From contig NZ_VJXX01000002.1 in the NCBI RefSeq assembly GCF_009377195.2, positions 124,001 to 188,000 on the forward strand: a stretch of DNA of 64,000 bases, written 5' to 3'. Within the stretch, counting starts at the first letter, position 1. Each line of letters starts with the position of its first letter. Position numbers and translations under genes: made by a program. The DNA comes from Arthrobacter bussei. Lineage in GTDB: Bacteria > Actinomycetota > Actinomycetes > Actinomycetales > Micrococcaceae. Below the pieces are notes generated by a model. That model ran no database searches. It saw only the letters and a program-made list of their open reading frames with translations, and was not told the origin of the DNA. Positions 35,700 to 44,774 of the stretch are shown piece after piece.

Positions 35700-37340
35700 T
35701 CAGTCCGCGGCGAAGCCGTCGACGGCGTACAGGCGCGTGCCGTCGTGCACCGTCTCGAGGCACAGCGGAGCGTTCTCGGTGTCCAGCGCCGGCAGGAGCG
35801 GGGTACCGGCGCGCGGGTCGGTACTCCAGGACTGGACGCGGTTGTCGGGCGTCTGGACCATGAGTTCGTCGACCTTCCAGACGGCGAAGGATGCGGGGGT
35901 ACCCGGAGCCAGCTGGCCCATCATCGGGCTGCGGCCCGAGAGCCGCCAGCTCGCCCTCGAGTGGGCGATGAACGCCGCCCTCGCCGAGATGGTCTCCGCC
36001 GCGGAGGTGTGTTCCAGGCAGGCCCGCACCGAGGCCCACGGATCCAGCGGGGTCACGGGGCTGTCCGAGCCGAGGGCAACGAGCACCCCGGCCGACAGGA
36101 GGGACGCGAAACGGTTCATGGTGCCGCTGCGGTGTCCGAGGCGCTGCGCGTAGAGGCCCCCCTCCACGCCCCACAGCGCGTCGAACAAGGGCTGGCCGCT
36201 GACCGCGACGCCGTAGTGCACCAGCGCGGCGATCGCGGCGTCGTCGGCCATCTCGACGTGCTCGAGGCGATGTCTCGCCCGGCGGACCTCCTCCACGCCG
36301 AGCTCCTGGGCTGTGCGCTCCAGGGCGCGCAGCACGAGATCCAGGCCCGCGTCCCCGATGACGTGGAAGCCGGCCTGCACCTGATCGGCGGTGGTCGCGA
36401 CCAGGTGGGCGGCGGCGTCGTCCTCCGTGAGGTAGAGCGTCCCGCTCGATCCGGCGTCGTCGCTGTACGGCTCACGCAGCGCGGCCGTCCGGGACCCGAT
36501 CGACCCGTCGGCGTTGAGGTCTCCGGCGAGGCCCGCGAGCCTGCCCCCGAAACCCCGCATGAGCTCCCCGACCTCCTCGCGGGACGAGGTCAGCTGCGCC
36601 CAGTAGGGGATCACCTCGGGGAGCGGCAGGTCGTGGCCGGGTCCGTCGATCGACAGCAGCGTCTCGAGGTCCTCCCTCGGCGCGATGTGCGGTGCAGCCA
36701 TCTCGGTGACCGCGACATAGCCGCGGGAGGCGGCATGGAGCAGCGCAGCCTGCTGGTAGCTGCGGCGCTGGTCCACCGTCAGGCGCCGGGTGGCACGCCG
36801 GGCGGCCTCGTGGGCGGCGCGCACCACGAAACCGTCGTCCCACCCGTCCACCGCGGCAAGTCCGAGACCCGCTGCCAGCGTCCCCGAGACCACGGCGGAG
36901 TGGATGTCCGCGCGGACGAGGTACACCAGCGCTCCTCCTCCGGCGCGGTCGAGCTCCGACGCCGTCGGGACGCGCCGCTCCGGCCAGGAGGACTCGTCCC
37001 ACCCGTAGCCGAGGATGGTCGTCGCGCCCGTGGCCGCCGCGGATTCGACGGCGGCGAGGAGCTCGGCCAGCGATCGGCACGCTGTCAGGTCGATCGAGCC
37101 GAGGGCGATACCCGTCTCGGTGGTGTGGGTGTGCGCATCCACGAAGCCGGGCGTGACCAGGGCGCCGTCGAGGTCCACGGTCCGGACGTCCGGACCCTCG
37201 AGGTTCGTGGCTGCGTGTTCGGTTCCCACCCATGCGACGGTCCCGCCGTCGACGAGCATCGCCGTCGCGAACGGATCGGCGGGGCTGTAGACGGAGCCGT
37301 TGCGGTAGAGGACGGGGCGGGGGCGCTGGGACGTGGGCAT
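35700..37340 (-). CDS. YtcJ-like metal-dependent amidohydrolase
   Basis: The 546-residue product is an amidohydrolase-3 family enzyme: VLYRNGSVYSPADPFATAML and LVTPGFVDAHTHTTETG with the HxH metal ligands, NADGSIGSRTAALREPYSDD (the typical DGSLGSRTA motif), HVIGDAGLDLVLRAL, HRLEHVEMADD, and VALGSDSPVTPLDPWASV with the Asp ligand. It hydrolyses an amide or similar bond of unknown substrate, in the cytosol. It follows helY in the same direction. Confidence 0.9.
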   Translation of the reverse strand: MPTSQRPRPVLYRNGSVYSPADPFATAMLVDGGTVAWVGTEHAATNLEGPDVRTVDLDGALVTPGFVDAHTHTTETGIALGSIDLTACRSLAELLAAVESAAATGATTILGYGWDESSWPERRVPTASELDRAGGGALVYLVRADIHSAVVSGTLAAGLGLAAVDGWDDGFVVRAAHEAARRATRRLTVDQRRSYQQAALLHAASRGYVAVTEMAAPHIAPREDLETLLSIDGPGHDLPLPEVIPYWAQLTSSREEVGELMRGFGGRLAGLAGDLNADGSIGSRTAALREPYSDDAGSSGTLYLTEDDAAAHLVATTADQVQAGFHVIGDAGLDLVLRALERTAQELGVEEVRRARHRLEHVEMADDAAIAALVHYGVAVSGQPLFDALWGVEGGLYAQRLGHRSGTMNRFASLLSAGVLVALGSDSPVTPLDPWASVRACLEHTSAAETISARAAFIAHSRASWRLSGRSPMMGQLAPGTPASFAVWKVDELMVQTPDNRVQSWSTDPRAGTPLLPALDTENAPLCLETVHDGTRLYAVDGFAAD

Positions 37341-37399
37341 CGCTGTGCTGGGCTGCTTTCCGTGGAGGGGTCGGGTCAGGACGCGGGCTGCAGCCGGTC

Positions 37400-40222
37400 C
37401 TACTCACTGATGTTCGAGTATGCCACCACGCCCCGGCGCACCAGCCTGATGGCCCGCACGCAGGTCTGCTGGAGTCCGCCCGGCAGGTCGGGGACCTTGG
37501 CCAGCTGGTCGAGCAGGTCGATCACCTGCTTCGACCACCGCACGAAGTCCCCCGCGGCGAGTTCCGTGCCGCTGAGGGCCGCCTGCAGGGAACGCCCCTG
37601 CGCCCACTTGAACATGGGCCAGACCAGGGAGAGTTCGGGCTCGCTGGTCACCGGCAGCCGGTGCTGCTCCTCGACGTCGTTCAGCTGGGACCACTGGCGG
37701 ATGATCGTCTCGACCGAGCCCTCCAGTGCGACGCTCGGCATCACCGGCCGCACACCGCGTTCCTCCCGCTTCGCCTGGTACACCAGCACCGTGGTCACGG
37801 CGGCGAGCTCGGCCGCGTCGAGGTCGCCGAAGGCGCCCGCCTCGATGCACAGCGCGATCAGGAGGTCCTTCTCCCCATAGATGCGGCGGAGCTTCTGGCC
37901 GGCCGCGCTGACCCGCACGGCGTCATCGGTGTACTCGAGGTAGCCGTAGTGCCCGAGGACCTCGGACACGCGGTCGAAGGTCTTCGCGATGGTGTTCGTG
38001 CGGCCGCGGATCTGGCCGGCGAGCTTGTCGGTCTCCCGGCGCAGCTTCCACCACCGCTCGGCCCAGCGGGCGTGCTGCTCCCGCTCGCTGCAGCCGTGGC
38101 AGGGGTGCGCGCGCAGGCGGCGGCGCAGGTCGGTGATGGCCCGCTCCTCCGCTGCCGCCGATGCCGAGTAGCCTGCGGCCACGCGGTCCGCGCCGCGCCG
38201 CGGCGGTCGCCGGTCCTGCAGCGCGTTGCGGAGCGAGGACGTGAGGTCCCGCCGGTCCTTCGGGCTGCGGGCGCTGAAGTGCTTGGGGATCCGGATGCGG
38301 GACAGGACCTCCACGGGGCCGTCCAGGTCCTGCACGCCCACCCGGCGGATCTGCGTCTCGAGCGTCAGGACGGTCGGTCGCGGTTCCCGGGACGTGTCGC
38401 TGTCGAGGACGACGGCGAAGCCTTGGCTGAGCCCTCCCGGCACGTCGATGACGTCTCCCGGTCGCAGTGACTCCAGCGAGGACTCCGCGGCGGACCGGAG
38501 CGTGCGCGAGCGGTCGCGGGACGCATTCGATTCGAGGTCGGACAGTTCGCGTCGGAGGTTCGCGTACTCGCGGAAGTCACCGAGATGGCAGGTCATCGAC
38601 TTCTCGTAGCCCTTGAGGGACTCCTCACGGCTGCGGACCTGCTTGGCGAGGCCGACGACGGACCGGTCCGCCTGGAACTGCGCGAAGGAGGTCTCGAGGA
38701 TCTCCCGGGACCGCTCCTGCCCGAACTGGGCCATGAGGTTGATGCTCATGTTGTAGGTGGGCCGGAAGCTCGAGTTCAGCGGGTAGGTCCGCCGGGAGGC
38801 GAGTCCGGCCACCGCGCCCGGGTCCGTCCCGGGCTGCCATAGCACCACGGCGTGGCCCTCGACGTCGATCCCTCGGCGGCCGGCACGGCCCGTCAGCTGC
38901 GTGTACTCCCCCGCCGTCACGTTGACGTGCGCCTCGCCGTTGAACTTGTCCAGCTTCTCGAGGACCACCGTGCGTGCCGGCATGTTCACGCCCAGTGCGA
39001 GCGTCTCGGTCGCGAAGACGGCCTTGACCAGCCCCGCCGCGAAGAGGCGCTCGACGACCTCCTTGAAGGTGGGGAGCATCCCGGCGTGGTGGGCCGTGAA
39101 GCCCCTGATCAGGCCCTCCCGCCAGGTCCAGAATCCGAGGATCTCGAGGTCGTCCCGCGGGATGTCCGTCGTCGCGGCGTCGATCGTCTCGCTGATCTCG
39201 TCCCGTTCGTCCTCCGTGGTGAGCCACAGACCGGCGTGGAGGCACTGCGTCACCGCCGCCTCGCAGCCAGCCCGGGAGAAGATGAAGGTGATGGCCGGCA
39301 GCAGGTCCGAACGGTCCAGTGCGCTGATCACCTGGGGTCGCGTGGCACGCCGCACGATGGTCTGCTGGGGTGGACCGCCGCGGCCTGCACGGGACTTCCC
39401 ACGCCGCCCGCCGGCACCCCAGTTGGCGCGCTGGTTCAGGCGGATCTCGTTGCTCGCGAGATCGAGCAGCTCCGGGTTGACGTCGTACTGGTCCCGAGCG
39501 CCGGCCTCGGCACCAGCGGGAGCGGCCTCGTCGAAGGCGACGTCGCCGGCGAACAGGTCGATCAGGTTCTGACCGACCATGACGTGCTGCCAGAGCGGCA
39601 CCGGCCGGTGTTCGGACACGACGACGTCGGTGTCCCCGCGCACGGTGTCGAGCCAGGCCCCGAACTCCTCGGCGTTGGACACCGTGGCGCTGAGCGAGAC
39701 GAGCTTGACCTCGGTGGGGAGATGGATGATGACCTCCTCCCACACGGCTCCGCGGAAACGGTCCGCGAGGTAGTGGACCTCGTCCATCACCACGTAGCCG
39801 AGGTTGTCGAGGGCGTCGGAGTTGGCGTAGAGCATGTTCCGCAGCACTTCGGTGGTCATGACGATGACGTCGGCGTCGGCATTGATGCTCGTGTCGCCGG
39901 TCAGGAGCCCCACACGCTCGCTGCCGTGGACCGCCGCCAGCTCCGAGTACTTCTGGTTGCTCAGCGCCTTGATGGGGGTGGTGTAGAAAGCCTTCAGCCC
40001 ATGCTGCAGGGCCATGAAGACGGCGAACTCGCCCACCACGGTCTTACCCGCACCGGTGGGCGCGGCCACCAGGACGCCCCGGCCCGCCTCGAGAGCCGTA
40101 CACGCCTCCCGCTGGAACGGATCGAGCTCGAACTCGAGGGTCTGCTCGAAGTGGGACAGTTGCGTCCGCGCGTGCTGCGTCCGGGCCTTCGCAGCTGCGT
40201 ATCTCTCAGCGGGAGTGCTCAT
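37400..40222 (-). CDS. helY: DEAD/DEAH-box helicase HelY (Ski2-like)
   Basis: The 940-residue protein has the Ski2-like core: VAAPTGAGKTVVGEFAV (Walker A), VMDEVHYLAD (DEVH box), VSLSATVSNAEEFGAWL, FATETLALGVNMPARTVVLE and QLTGRAGRRGIDVEG (motif VI), then a long C-terminal region ending in the DSHCT domain (IRQWSQLNDVEEQHRLPVTSE). HelY acts on RNA or DNA structures; its exact role is unclear. It lies next to the tat genes as in mycobacteria. TAGGGT six bases before the ATG suggests a leaderless mRNA. Confidence 0.94.
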   Translation of the reverse strand: MSTPAERYAAAKARTQHARTQLSHFEQTLEFELDPFQREACTALEAGRGVLVAAPTGAGKTVVGEFAVFMALQHGLKAFYTTPIKALSNQKYSELAAVHGSERVGLLTGDTSINADADVIVMTTEVLRNMLYANSDALDNLGYVVMDEVHYLADRFRGAVWEEVIIHLPTEVKLVSLSATVSNAEEFGAWLDTVRGDTDVVVSEHRPVPLWQHVMVGQNLIDLFAGDVAFDEAAPAGAEAGARDQYDVNPELLDLASNEIRLNQRANWGAGGRRGKSRAGRGGPPQQTIVRRATRPQVISALDRSDLLPAITFIFSRAGCEAAVTQCLHAGLWLTTEDERDEISETIDAATTDIPRDDLEILGFWTWREGLIRGFTAHHAGMLPTFKEVVERLFAAGLVKAVFATETLALGVNMPARTVVLEKLDKFNGEAHVNVTAGEYTQLTGRAGRRGIDVEGHAVVLWQPGTDPGAVAGLASRRTYPLNSSFRPTYNMSINLMAQFGQERSREILETSFAQFQADRSVVGLAKQVRSREESLKGYEKSMTCHLGDFREYANLRRELSDLESNASRDRSRTLRSAAESSLESLRPGDVIDVPGGLSQGFAVVLDSDTSREPRPTVLTLETQIRRVGVQDLDGPVEVLSRIRIPKHFSARSPKDRRDLTSSLRNALQDRRPPRRGADRVAAGYSASAAAEERAITDLRRRLRAHPCHGCSEREQHARWAERWWKLRRETDKLAGQIRGRTNTIAKTFDRVSEVLGHYGYLEYTDDAVRVSAAGQKLRRIYGEKDLLIALCIEAGAFGDLDAAELAAVTTVLVYQAKREERGVRPVMPSVALEGSVETIIRQWSQLNDVEEQHRLPVTSEPELSLVWPMFKWAQGRSLQAALSGTELAAGDFVRWSKQVIDLLDQLAKVPDLPGGLQQTCVRAIRLVRRGVVAYSNISE

Positions 40223-40341
40223 CTTTCCACCCTAGACGCATCGCCGGGGCGGGGTGCGCCCTGTACGCGCAGAGCGTTCGGGCACCGGTCCTGCCCGCGG
40301 TGCTAGTAGGAGGCGGAACCGTCCGCAGGTTCGCGCCACAC

Positions 40342-40413
40342 CTACTGCCCGACCCTGCCGTCGATGCACTCCCGGAGCAGATGGGCGTGCCCGCAGTGGC
40401 GGGCATATCTCCT
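40342..40413 (-). pseudogene. 3' remnant of a DUF664/DinB-family gene
   Basis: A 23-codon stretch ending in TAG encodes RRYARHCGHAHLLRECIDGR-VGQ, which closely resembles the invariant C-terminus of DUF664/mini-circle (DinB-fold) proteins, usually EYARHxGHADLLRExIDGxxGQ. Upstream in this frame the similarity stops within a few codons, just before the stop of the P-loop kinase gene. No start codon or complete domain remains, so this is a decayed end left by an insertion or deletion. Confidence 0.7.
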
Positions 40414-40438
40414 CGGCACCGGGTTCTTGACTCCGGCA

Positions 40439-40921
40439 CTACCTCGAAGCGGCATCTCCTCGATCACCCGGCGTGCTGACCGCGGCGATGAGATGGTCGA
40501 TGTCGTCTGCCAGTTCCACGACCGGTCGGCGGCTGTCGAGCTCGAGGGTAGAGCCGGCTCGGAGGAGGGGCTCGACGTCCCGGACGTGCCGACGGATCAC
40601 CGCCTGGTCTTCGAAGGACGTGCCGTACGGATTGTTCGTCCGGGTCGCGACGCGGCGGATGAGGACCTCCATCGGTGCGCTCAGGAGGATGACGGCCTCG
40701 AACCGGTCGTAGAAGCGGCCCTGGTTCTCCACGGTCCCCGAGACGATGAGGGCCGGGGTCGACGCGAGCAGTTCAGACATGCGGCGTTCATCCCACGTGC
40801 CGTCGGGCAGTACCCACCCGTCGTCGTCGGTGTCGATCGTTCGGCGACCTCGCAGGGACAGCTCGTGGAGCACTGCCGTCTTCCCGGCTCCCGACATACC
40901 GGTGATCAGGACGTGGGCCAT
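40439..40921 (-). CDS. Small P-loop kinase-like ATPase
   Basis: The 160-residue product has Walker A ITGMSGAGKTAVLHELSLRG, TIDTDDDGW after the second strand, IVSGTVENQGRFYDRFEAVILLSAP, and VLIRRVATRTNNPYGTSFED. This is the shikimate/adenylate-kinase-like AAA family found scattered in actinobacteria, substrate unknown. TACGCT seven bases before the ATG hints at a leaderless mRNA. The gene lies between tatC and helY, which are adjacent in many relatives, and abuts a DUF664 gene remnant, so it probably came with a local rearrangement. Confidence 0.82.
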   Translation of the reverse strand: MAHVLITGMSGAGKTAVLHELSLRGRRTIDTDDDGWVLPDGTWDERRMSELLASTPALIVSGTVENQGRFYDRFEAVILLSAPMEVLIRRVATRTNNPYGTSFEDQAVIRRHVRDVEPLLRAGSTLELDSRRPVVELADDIDHLIAAVSTPGDRGDAASR

Positions 40922-41032
40922 GGCAGTCAGCGTACTGATCAGGCTGATGGCCGGCCAGGCGGCGCACCATGGCGACGCACCGATCAGCCGACCGCTTCGG
41001 CAGGTAGGCGGGGACGACGGCCGGGATGTGGG

Positions 41033-41872
41033 CTAGAGGTCGTTCAGGGGTGTCGCCCGGTCGGCGTGTGCTTCCACGTCCGCGTCCCGGGCCGCGTTCC
41101 GGCGGGCCCGGCGCTTGTCGTTGAGCAGGCACAGACCGATCGCGACGAAGAACAGCACCAGCATCGGCACCGCCAGGTAGAACATGCTCAGCGCGTCCCC
41201 ACCCGGTGCGGCCATCGCCGCGAACAGGCACACCAGGAACACCGTGATCCGCCACGCCTTCAGGATCTGCTTCCCCGAGACCAGGCCCACCATGTTCAGC
41301 CCGAACAGCACCACCGGCAGCAGGAACGCGATACCGAACGCCAGCATCAACCGCAGCACGAACGCGAAATACACGGTCACGCTGATCAGGTTCGAGAACT
41401 GGTCCGGCGTGAAATCCGTCAGGACGCGCACCGCGTTCGGCAGGATCAGCCACGCCAGATAGATCCCGGTCAGGAACAGCGGGACCGCGACCACGATGAA
41501 CCCCAGCGCCGTCCGGCGCTCCTTGGTCTTCAGCCCCGGCGTGATGAACGCCCACAACTGGTACAGCCAGACCGGGCTGGAGAGCACCACGCCCAGGAAG
41601 ATCGACACCTGGATGAGCAGGTCGAACGGTGACGCCGCGGTGTCGAAGTTCAGCGACGCCGTCCGGCCGTCCTGCTCGTTGATGGCCACGATGGGCGCAC
41701 CCAACGCCTCCAGGACCGGCTCGTACAGGAAGAACCCCGCCACGGTCCCCGCCAGGACCGCCAACGCCGACTTGAACAGCCGGTTACGCGCCTCGCGGAG
41801 GTGTTCCTTCAAGGCCATCCGGCCCTCGGGATTCGCTTTCCTGCCGCGCGCAGGAACCTTCTCGGTCGTCAC
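41033..41872 (-). CDS. tatC: Twin-arginine translocase subunit TatC
   Basis: The 279-residue membrane protein matches TatC: cytosolic MALKEHLREARNRLFKS, ASPFDLLIQVSIFLGVVLSSP, YQLWAFITPGLKTKERR, SNLISVTVYFAFVLRLMLAFG and APGGDALSMFYLAVPMLVLF, with six spans. The conserved Glu of the signal-binding N-terminus (EHLRE) is present. TatC recognises twin-arginine signals and works with TatA, encoded 15 bp upstream. The C-terminal tail is charged. Confidence 0.96.
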   Translation of the reverse strand: MTTEKVPARGRKANPEGRMALKEHLREARNRLFKSALAVLAGTVAGFFLYEPVLEALGAPIVAINEQDGRTASLNFDTAASPFDLLIQVSIFLGVVLSSPVWLYQLWAFITPGLKTKERRTALGFIVVAVPLFLTGIYLAWLILPNAVRVLTDFTPDQFSNLISVTVYFAFVLRLMLAFGIAFLLPVVLFGLNMVGLVSGKQILKAWRITVFLVCLFAAMAAPGGDALSMFYLAVPMLVLFFVAIGLCLLNDKRRARRNAARDADVEAHADRATPLNDL

Positions 41873-41887
41873 AGGATCAAGGACCGG

Positions 41888-42265
41888 CTACTGGCTGGTG
41901 TGCGAGGAACCACTCTGCCGGGACGGCCCCGCCGGGGACTGGCCCTCCACGGAACCCTCGCCGTACTGCTGGACCGGCTGCCCGGGCTGGTGGAACTGAC
42001 CCGGCTGCTGACCGGGCTGCGAGTGCTGAACGGGAGCCTGGTACGTCGGGGTGTACGTCTGGGGAGCCGGGTCGACCACACGGCCCTCGACCGGGTCCGT
42101 GCCGGCCTCACCGGTGTTGTTCTCGTCCTTCATCTGCTTCACCTCGGACTTGAAGATCCGCAGCGACTGACCGACGCTGCGCGCCAGACCGGGAAGCTTC
42201 GGTGCACCGAACAGAACGATCGCAAGAACAATGATGATGACGATGTGCCAGCCTTCGAGCCTCAT
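41888..42265 (-). CDS. tatA: Sec-independent translocase subunit TatA
   Basis: The 125-residue product has one N-terminal membrane helix (WHIVIIIVLAIVLFGAPKLP) and the amphipathic helix LARSVGQSLRIFKSEVKQMK, then a long Gln/Pro-rich tail. TatA oligomers form the Tat passage. The ATG has AGAGGA upstream; a TAAACT box at 42295-42300 may be its own promoter. It is followed by tatC at 15 bp. Confidence 0.95.
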   Translation of the reverse strand: MRLEGWHIVIIIVLAIVLFGAPKLPGLARSVGQSLRIFKSEVKQMKDENNTGEAGTDPVEGRVVDPAPQTYTPTYQAPVQHSQPGQQPGQFHQPGQPVQQYGEGSVEGQSPAGPSRQSGSSHTSQ

Positions 42266-42302
42266 GCCCAATTCCTCTCGTTGATCCCCACCACAGTTTA
42301 GG

Positions 42303-42653
42303 TCACAGGTGGGGCAGGTCCCGCAGGAGCTGCGGCTGTCCACGGCGGTCACGCTTCAGGACACGCCTGCTGCGTCGGTCGTCGAGCCGGCGCGTCCGGG
42401 CCACTTCACGGGCGGCTCGGACGTCCTCGGGCGCCGAGAACACGGCGGGGACGGCGATACCCGGGACACCCGCGGCGCGAGGAGGACCCGCGGCATCCGT
42501 CGGGGCGTTCACCTCGAAGCGATCCATGGCTTCCCCGAATTCACCGAGAGTTCGCATTCCGCGACGGAAGACGCCGAAGCCCACCGCCACGAGGAAGATC
42601 GCGCTGACGGCCACCAGCGCGACCCAGAGCACAATCCACATCCACCAGAGCAT
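42303..42653 (-). CDS. Small membrane protein of the paf-tat locus, function unknown
   Basis: The 116-residue prediction starts MLWWMWIVLWVALVAVSAIF, one membrane helix, followed by FGVFRRGMRTLGEFGEAMDRFE and a long basic tail rich in Arg/Asp (ARTRRLDDRRSRRVLKRDRR). I do not recognise a named family. TAGACT seven bases before the ATG supports this start and a leaderless mRNA; the -10 overlaps the end of pafBC. Position between pafBC and tatA suggests an envelope role, which is inference only. Confidence 0.7.
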   Translation of the reverse strand: MLWWMWIVLWVALVAVSAIFLVAVGFGVFRRGMRTLGEFGEAMDRFEVNAPTDAAGPPRAAGVPGIAVPAVFSAPEDVRAAREVARTRRLDDRRSRRVLKRDRRGQPQLLRDLPHL

Positions 42654-42663
42654 GAGGCCCAGT

Positions 42664-44652
42664 CTAGGCCAGAGCCTGATGGGCACGGGCGGCGGCGAGC
42701 CACTGCAGGGTCTCCTGCCGCAGTTCCTCGGGCGCGACGACGGCGGCTGATCCGCCGAGACCCGCGACCAGGCCTGGGATCCATGTGCTCGAGGCGACGC
42801 GCAGCCTCGCCGCCAGGCGGTCGTCGCCGAGCTCCTGCACGGCCTCGGCGTTGTACTGAGCGGCGATCCACCGCGCCCTGGGCTCGAGCACCAGGGTCAC
42901 CGTGCGGTCCTTCGCGCCCGAGCGGTAGGGCGAGACGGCCTTCCTCCCGCGGGCGAGGGACTCCTCGTCGATGTTCGCCGTCGCCGGCTGGTCCGTGAGC
43001 GTGGCGCGCTGGATCCGATCCAGGCGGAAGTTCCTGAGCCCGTCGGAGTCGACGCTCCACGCCTCCAGGTACCAGGTGTCCTGGTGCAGGAAGATGCGGA
43101 TCGGCTCGAGCAGGCGATGCGTGATCTCGTCCCGCGTCGGGACGAAGTAGTCCACCTCCACCCGCACGCCCGAGTGGAGCGCGGCCTGCAGCACCTCCAG
43201 GGTGGGATCGATGTCGTCCTCGGTCAGTTTCGTGGCCACCGCCGTGCCGATGCGCGCCGCATCGCCGGCAGCGGCCGTGAGCTTCGTCTGGGCGCTCACG
43301 ATCGCCCCGTTGTTCCGCATGCCCGGCAGCTCCCGCAGCGCCTGCAGGCCCACGATCAGCGAGCAGGCCTCGTCCATGCTGAGCTTCACGGGTTCGGCGA
43401 GGTCGCGGGCATTCGTGAGGTAGATCCGCCCGTCCTCGATGTTCACGTCCATCAGCCCGTCCGGGTAGTGGCGCGGACCGCTGACGAAGAGGAGGTCGAG
43501 ATCCTTGGTGAGCTGGCTCTCGCTCACGTCGAACCTCCTGGCGGTCTCGCCCACCTCGGAGCCCGGGTGCGCGAGGAGGTAGGGCACCAGGTCGAGCAGC
43601 CGGAGGAGGTGGTCCTGCGACGAGGACTTGCGTCGCGGAGCCGGACGCACACCGTCCGTGATCTCGAGGCCCTGCGGAGCCGCCAGGGCGGCGTCGTACG
43701 CCTTCTCGAGCAGCCGTCCCACCTCGACCGCGAGTTCCTGCGGTTCCTCGACGCGCGCATTGGTGCCCAGTCCGGTGATCGTCGCCGCCATGGGGCTGGA
43801 CGCGGCGTAGGGGACGCGCAGGATGTCCCACTCCTCCCCCGTCTGCAGGACCTCGGCATCCTTGCGGACGCGCAGCACCTGGCACGAACCGGGGCGGACG
43901 GCGACGACGGCGGTGCGGTCCGGCTCGCTGCGGGACAGCGAGGAGAGCGTCTGGTTCATGTCGAAGGAGTCGGGGACGTCGAAGGTCCCGCTCAGCACCA
44001 CGGGCTCACCGGTCATGCGGGAGAGCCGGAAGAAGCGCTCGGCCTTGCGCGTCGTGTCATACCCCACCACGTACCAGTGGCCGAACCGGGCCCCCATGCC
44101 CCATGGATGCACGGTGCGGACCTCCTCGCGCCCGGTACTGGCGGCGCGGTAGGGGAAGCGGAGCGGCGTCCGCGTGGTCAGGGCCTGCCACACGATGTCC
44201 CAGTAGGGGGCGTCGGTGGTGATGCGCGGCTGGATGAGGGGCGTGAGTTCGGTGCCGCCGTCGGTGCTCCGCGAACTGAGCTTGCGCAGGGCCCGCGACG
44301 CCGCCGAGTCGAGCGACCCCTGGTCCCAGACGCCCGCGGCCAGGTTGAGGACGGCGTACTCCTCCGGCAGGAAGGTCACCCCGCCGAGTCGGTAGTCCTC
44401 CGCACTGATCCGGTACCGCTGCACGGTGTTGTCGTTGTCGAAGAGGGTGTCCTCGCTGAAGGACTCGAGCGGGATCCCCTGTTCCCTCAGCGCGGCCTTG
44501 TCACGGTCGAAGAGCTTCTCCCGGGCAGCGACGGACGTCGCCTCCCGGTAGAGGTCGATCTCGTCGAACAACTCCTCCTTGGTGAATCCCCGGCGGCTCG
44601 AGAGGAGCATGATCACGAGGGTGAGGAGGCGCTCGGTACGTTTTGCGGACAC
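42664..44652 (-). CDS. pafBC: PafBC fused transcriptional regulator (two WYL proteins in one chain)
   Basis: The 662-residue protein is PafB joined to PafC. Each half has a winged helix (KRTERLLTLVIMLLSSRRGF; RKSSSQDHLLRLLDLVPYLL and GETARRFDVSESQLTKDLDLL) and a WYL domain (FPYRAASTGREEVRTVHPWGM, HWYVVGYDTTRKAERFFRLS; VDYFVPTRDEITHRLLEPIR, TWYLEAWSVDSDGLRNFRLD) plus WCX-type ends. In mycobacteria PafB and PafC are separate and activate the LexA/RecA-independent DNA-damage response, probably sensing single-stranded nucleic acid. The fused form is known from Arthrobacter. The start is GTG. Confidence 0.95.
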   Translation of the reverse strand: MSAKRTERLLTLVIMLLSSRRGFTKEELFDEIDLYREATSVAAREKLFDRDKAALREQGIPLESFSEDTLFDNDNTVQRYRISAEDYRLGGVTFLPEEYAVLNLAAGVWDQGSLDSAASRALRKLSSRSTDGGTELTPLIQPRITTDAPYWDIVWQALTTRTPLRFPYRAASTGREEVRTVHPWGMGARFGHWYVVGYDTTRKAERFFRLSRMTGEPVVLSGTFDVPDSFDMNQTLSSLSRSEPDRTAVVAVRPGSCQVLRVRKDAEVLQTGEEWDILRVPYAASSPMAATITGLGTNARVEEPQELAVEVGRLLEKAYDAALAAPQGLEITDGVRPAPRRKSSSQDHLLRLLDLVPYLLAHPGSEVGETARRFDVSESQLTKDLDLLFVSGPRHYPDGLMDVNIEDGRIYLTNARDLAEPVKLSMDEACSLIVGLQALRELPGMRNNGAIVSAQTKLTAAAGDAARIGTAVATKLTEDDIDPTLEVLQAALHSGVRVEVDYFVPTRDEITHRLLEPIRIFLHQDTWYLEAWSVDSDGLRNFRLDRIQRATLTDQPATANIDEESLARGRKAVSPYRSGAKDRTVTLVLEPRARWIAAQYNAEAVQELGDDRLAARLRVASSTWIPGLVAGLGGSAAVVAPEELRQETLQWLAAARAHQALA

Positions 44653-44680
44653 GGTGAAACCCTACCTTCACTACAAGCAC

Positions 44681-44722
44681 GGAAGGGACGCACGCCGACG
44701 ATCGTCGACCTGCGTCCCTTCC
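44681..44722. terminator. Long hairpin between the FKBP gene and pafBC
   Basis: GGAAGGGACGCA (44681-44692) pairs exactly with TGCGTCCCTTCC (44711-44722); the 18-nt loop contains the palindrome CGACGATCGTCG. It sits between the FKBP stop and the pafBC start on the same strand and is likely a terminator or attenuator that separates pafBC from the upstream genes. Confidence 0.6.
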
Positions 44723-44774
44723 GGACGAAACCGTGGTGCTCTCCTCCGGCCCGACGGGCGGGGCGGAGGTGGTA

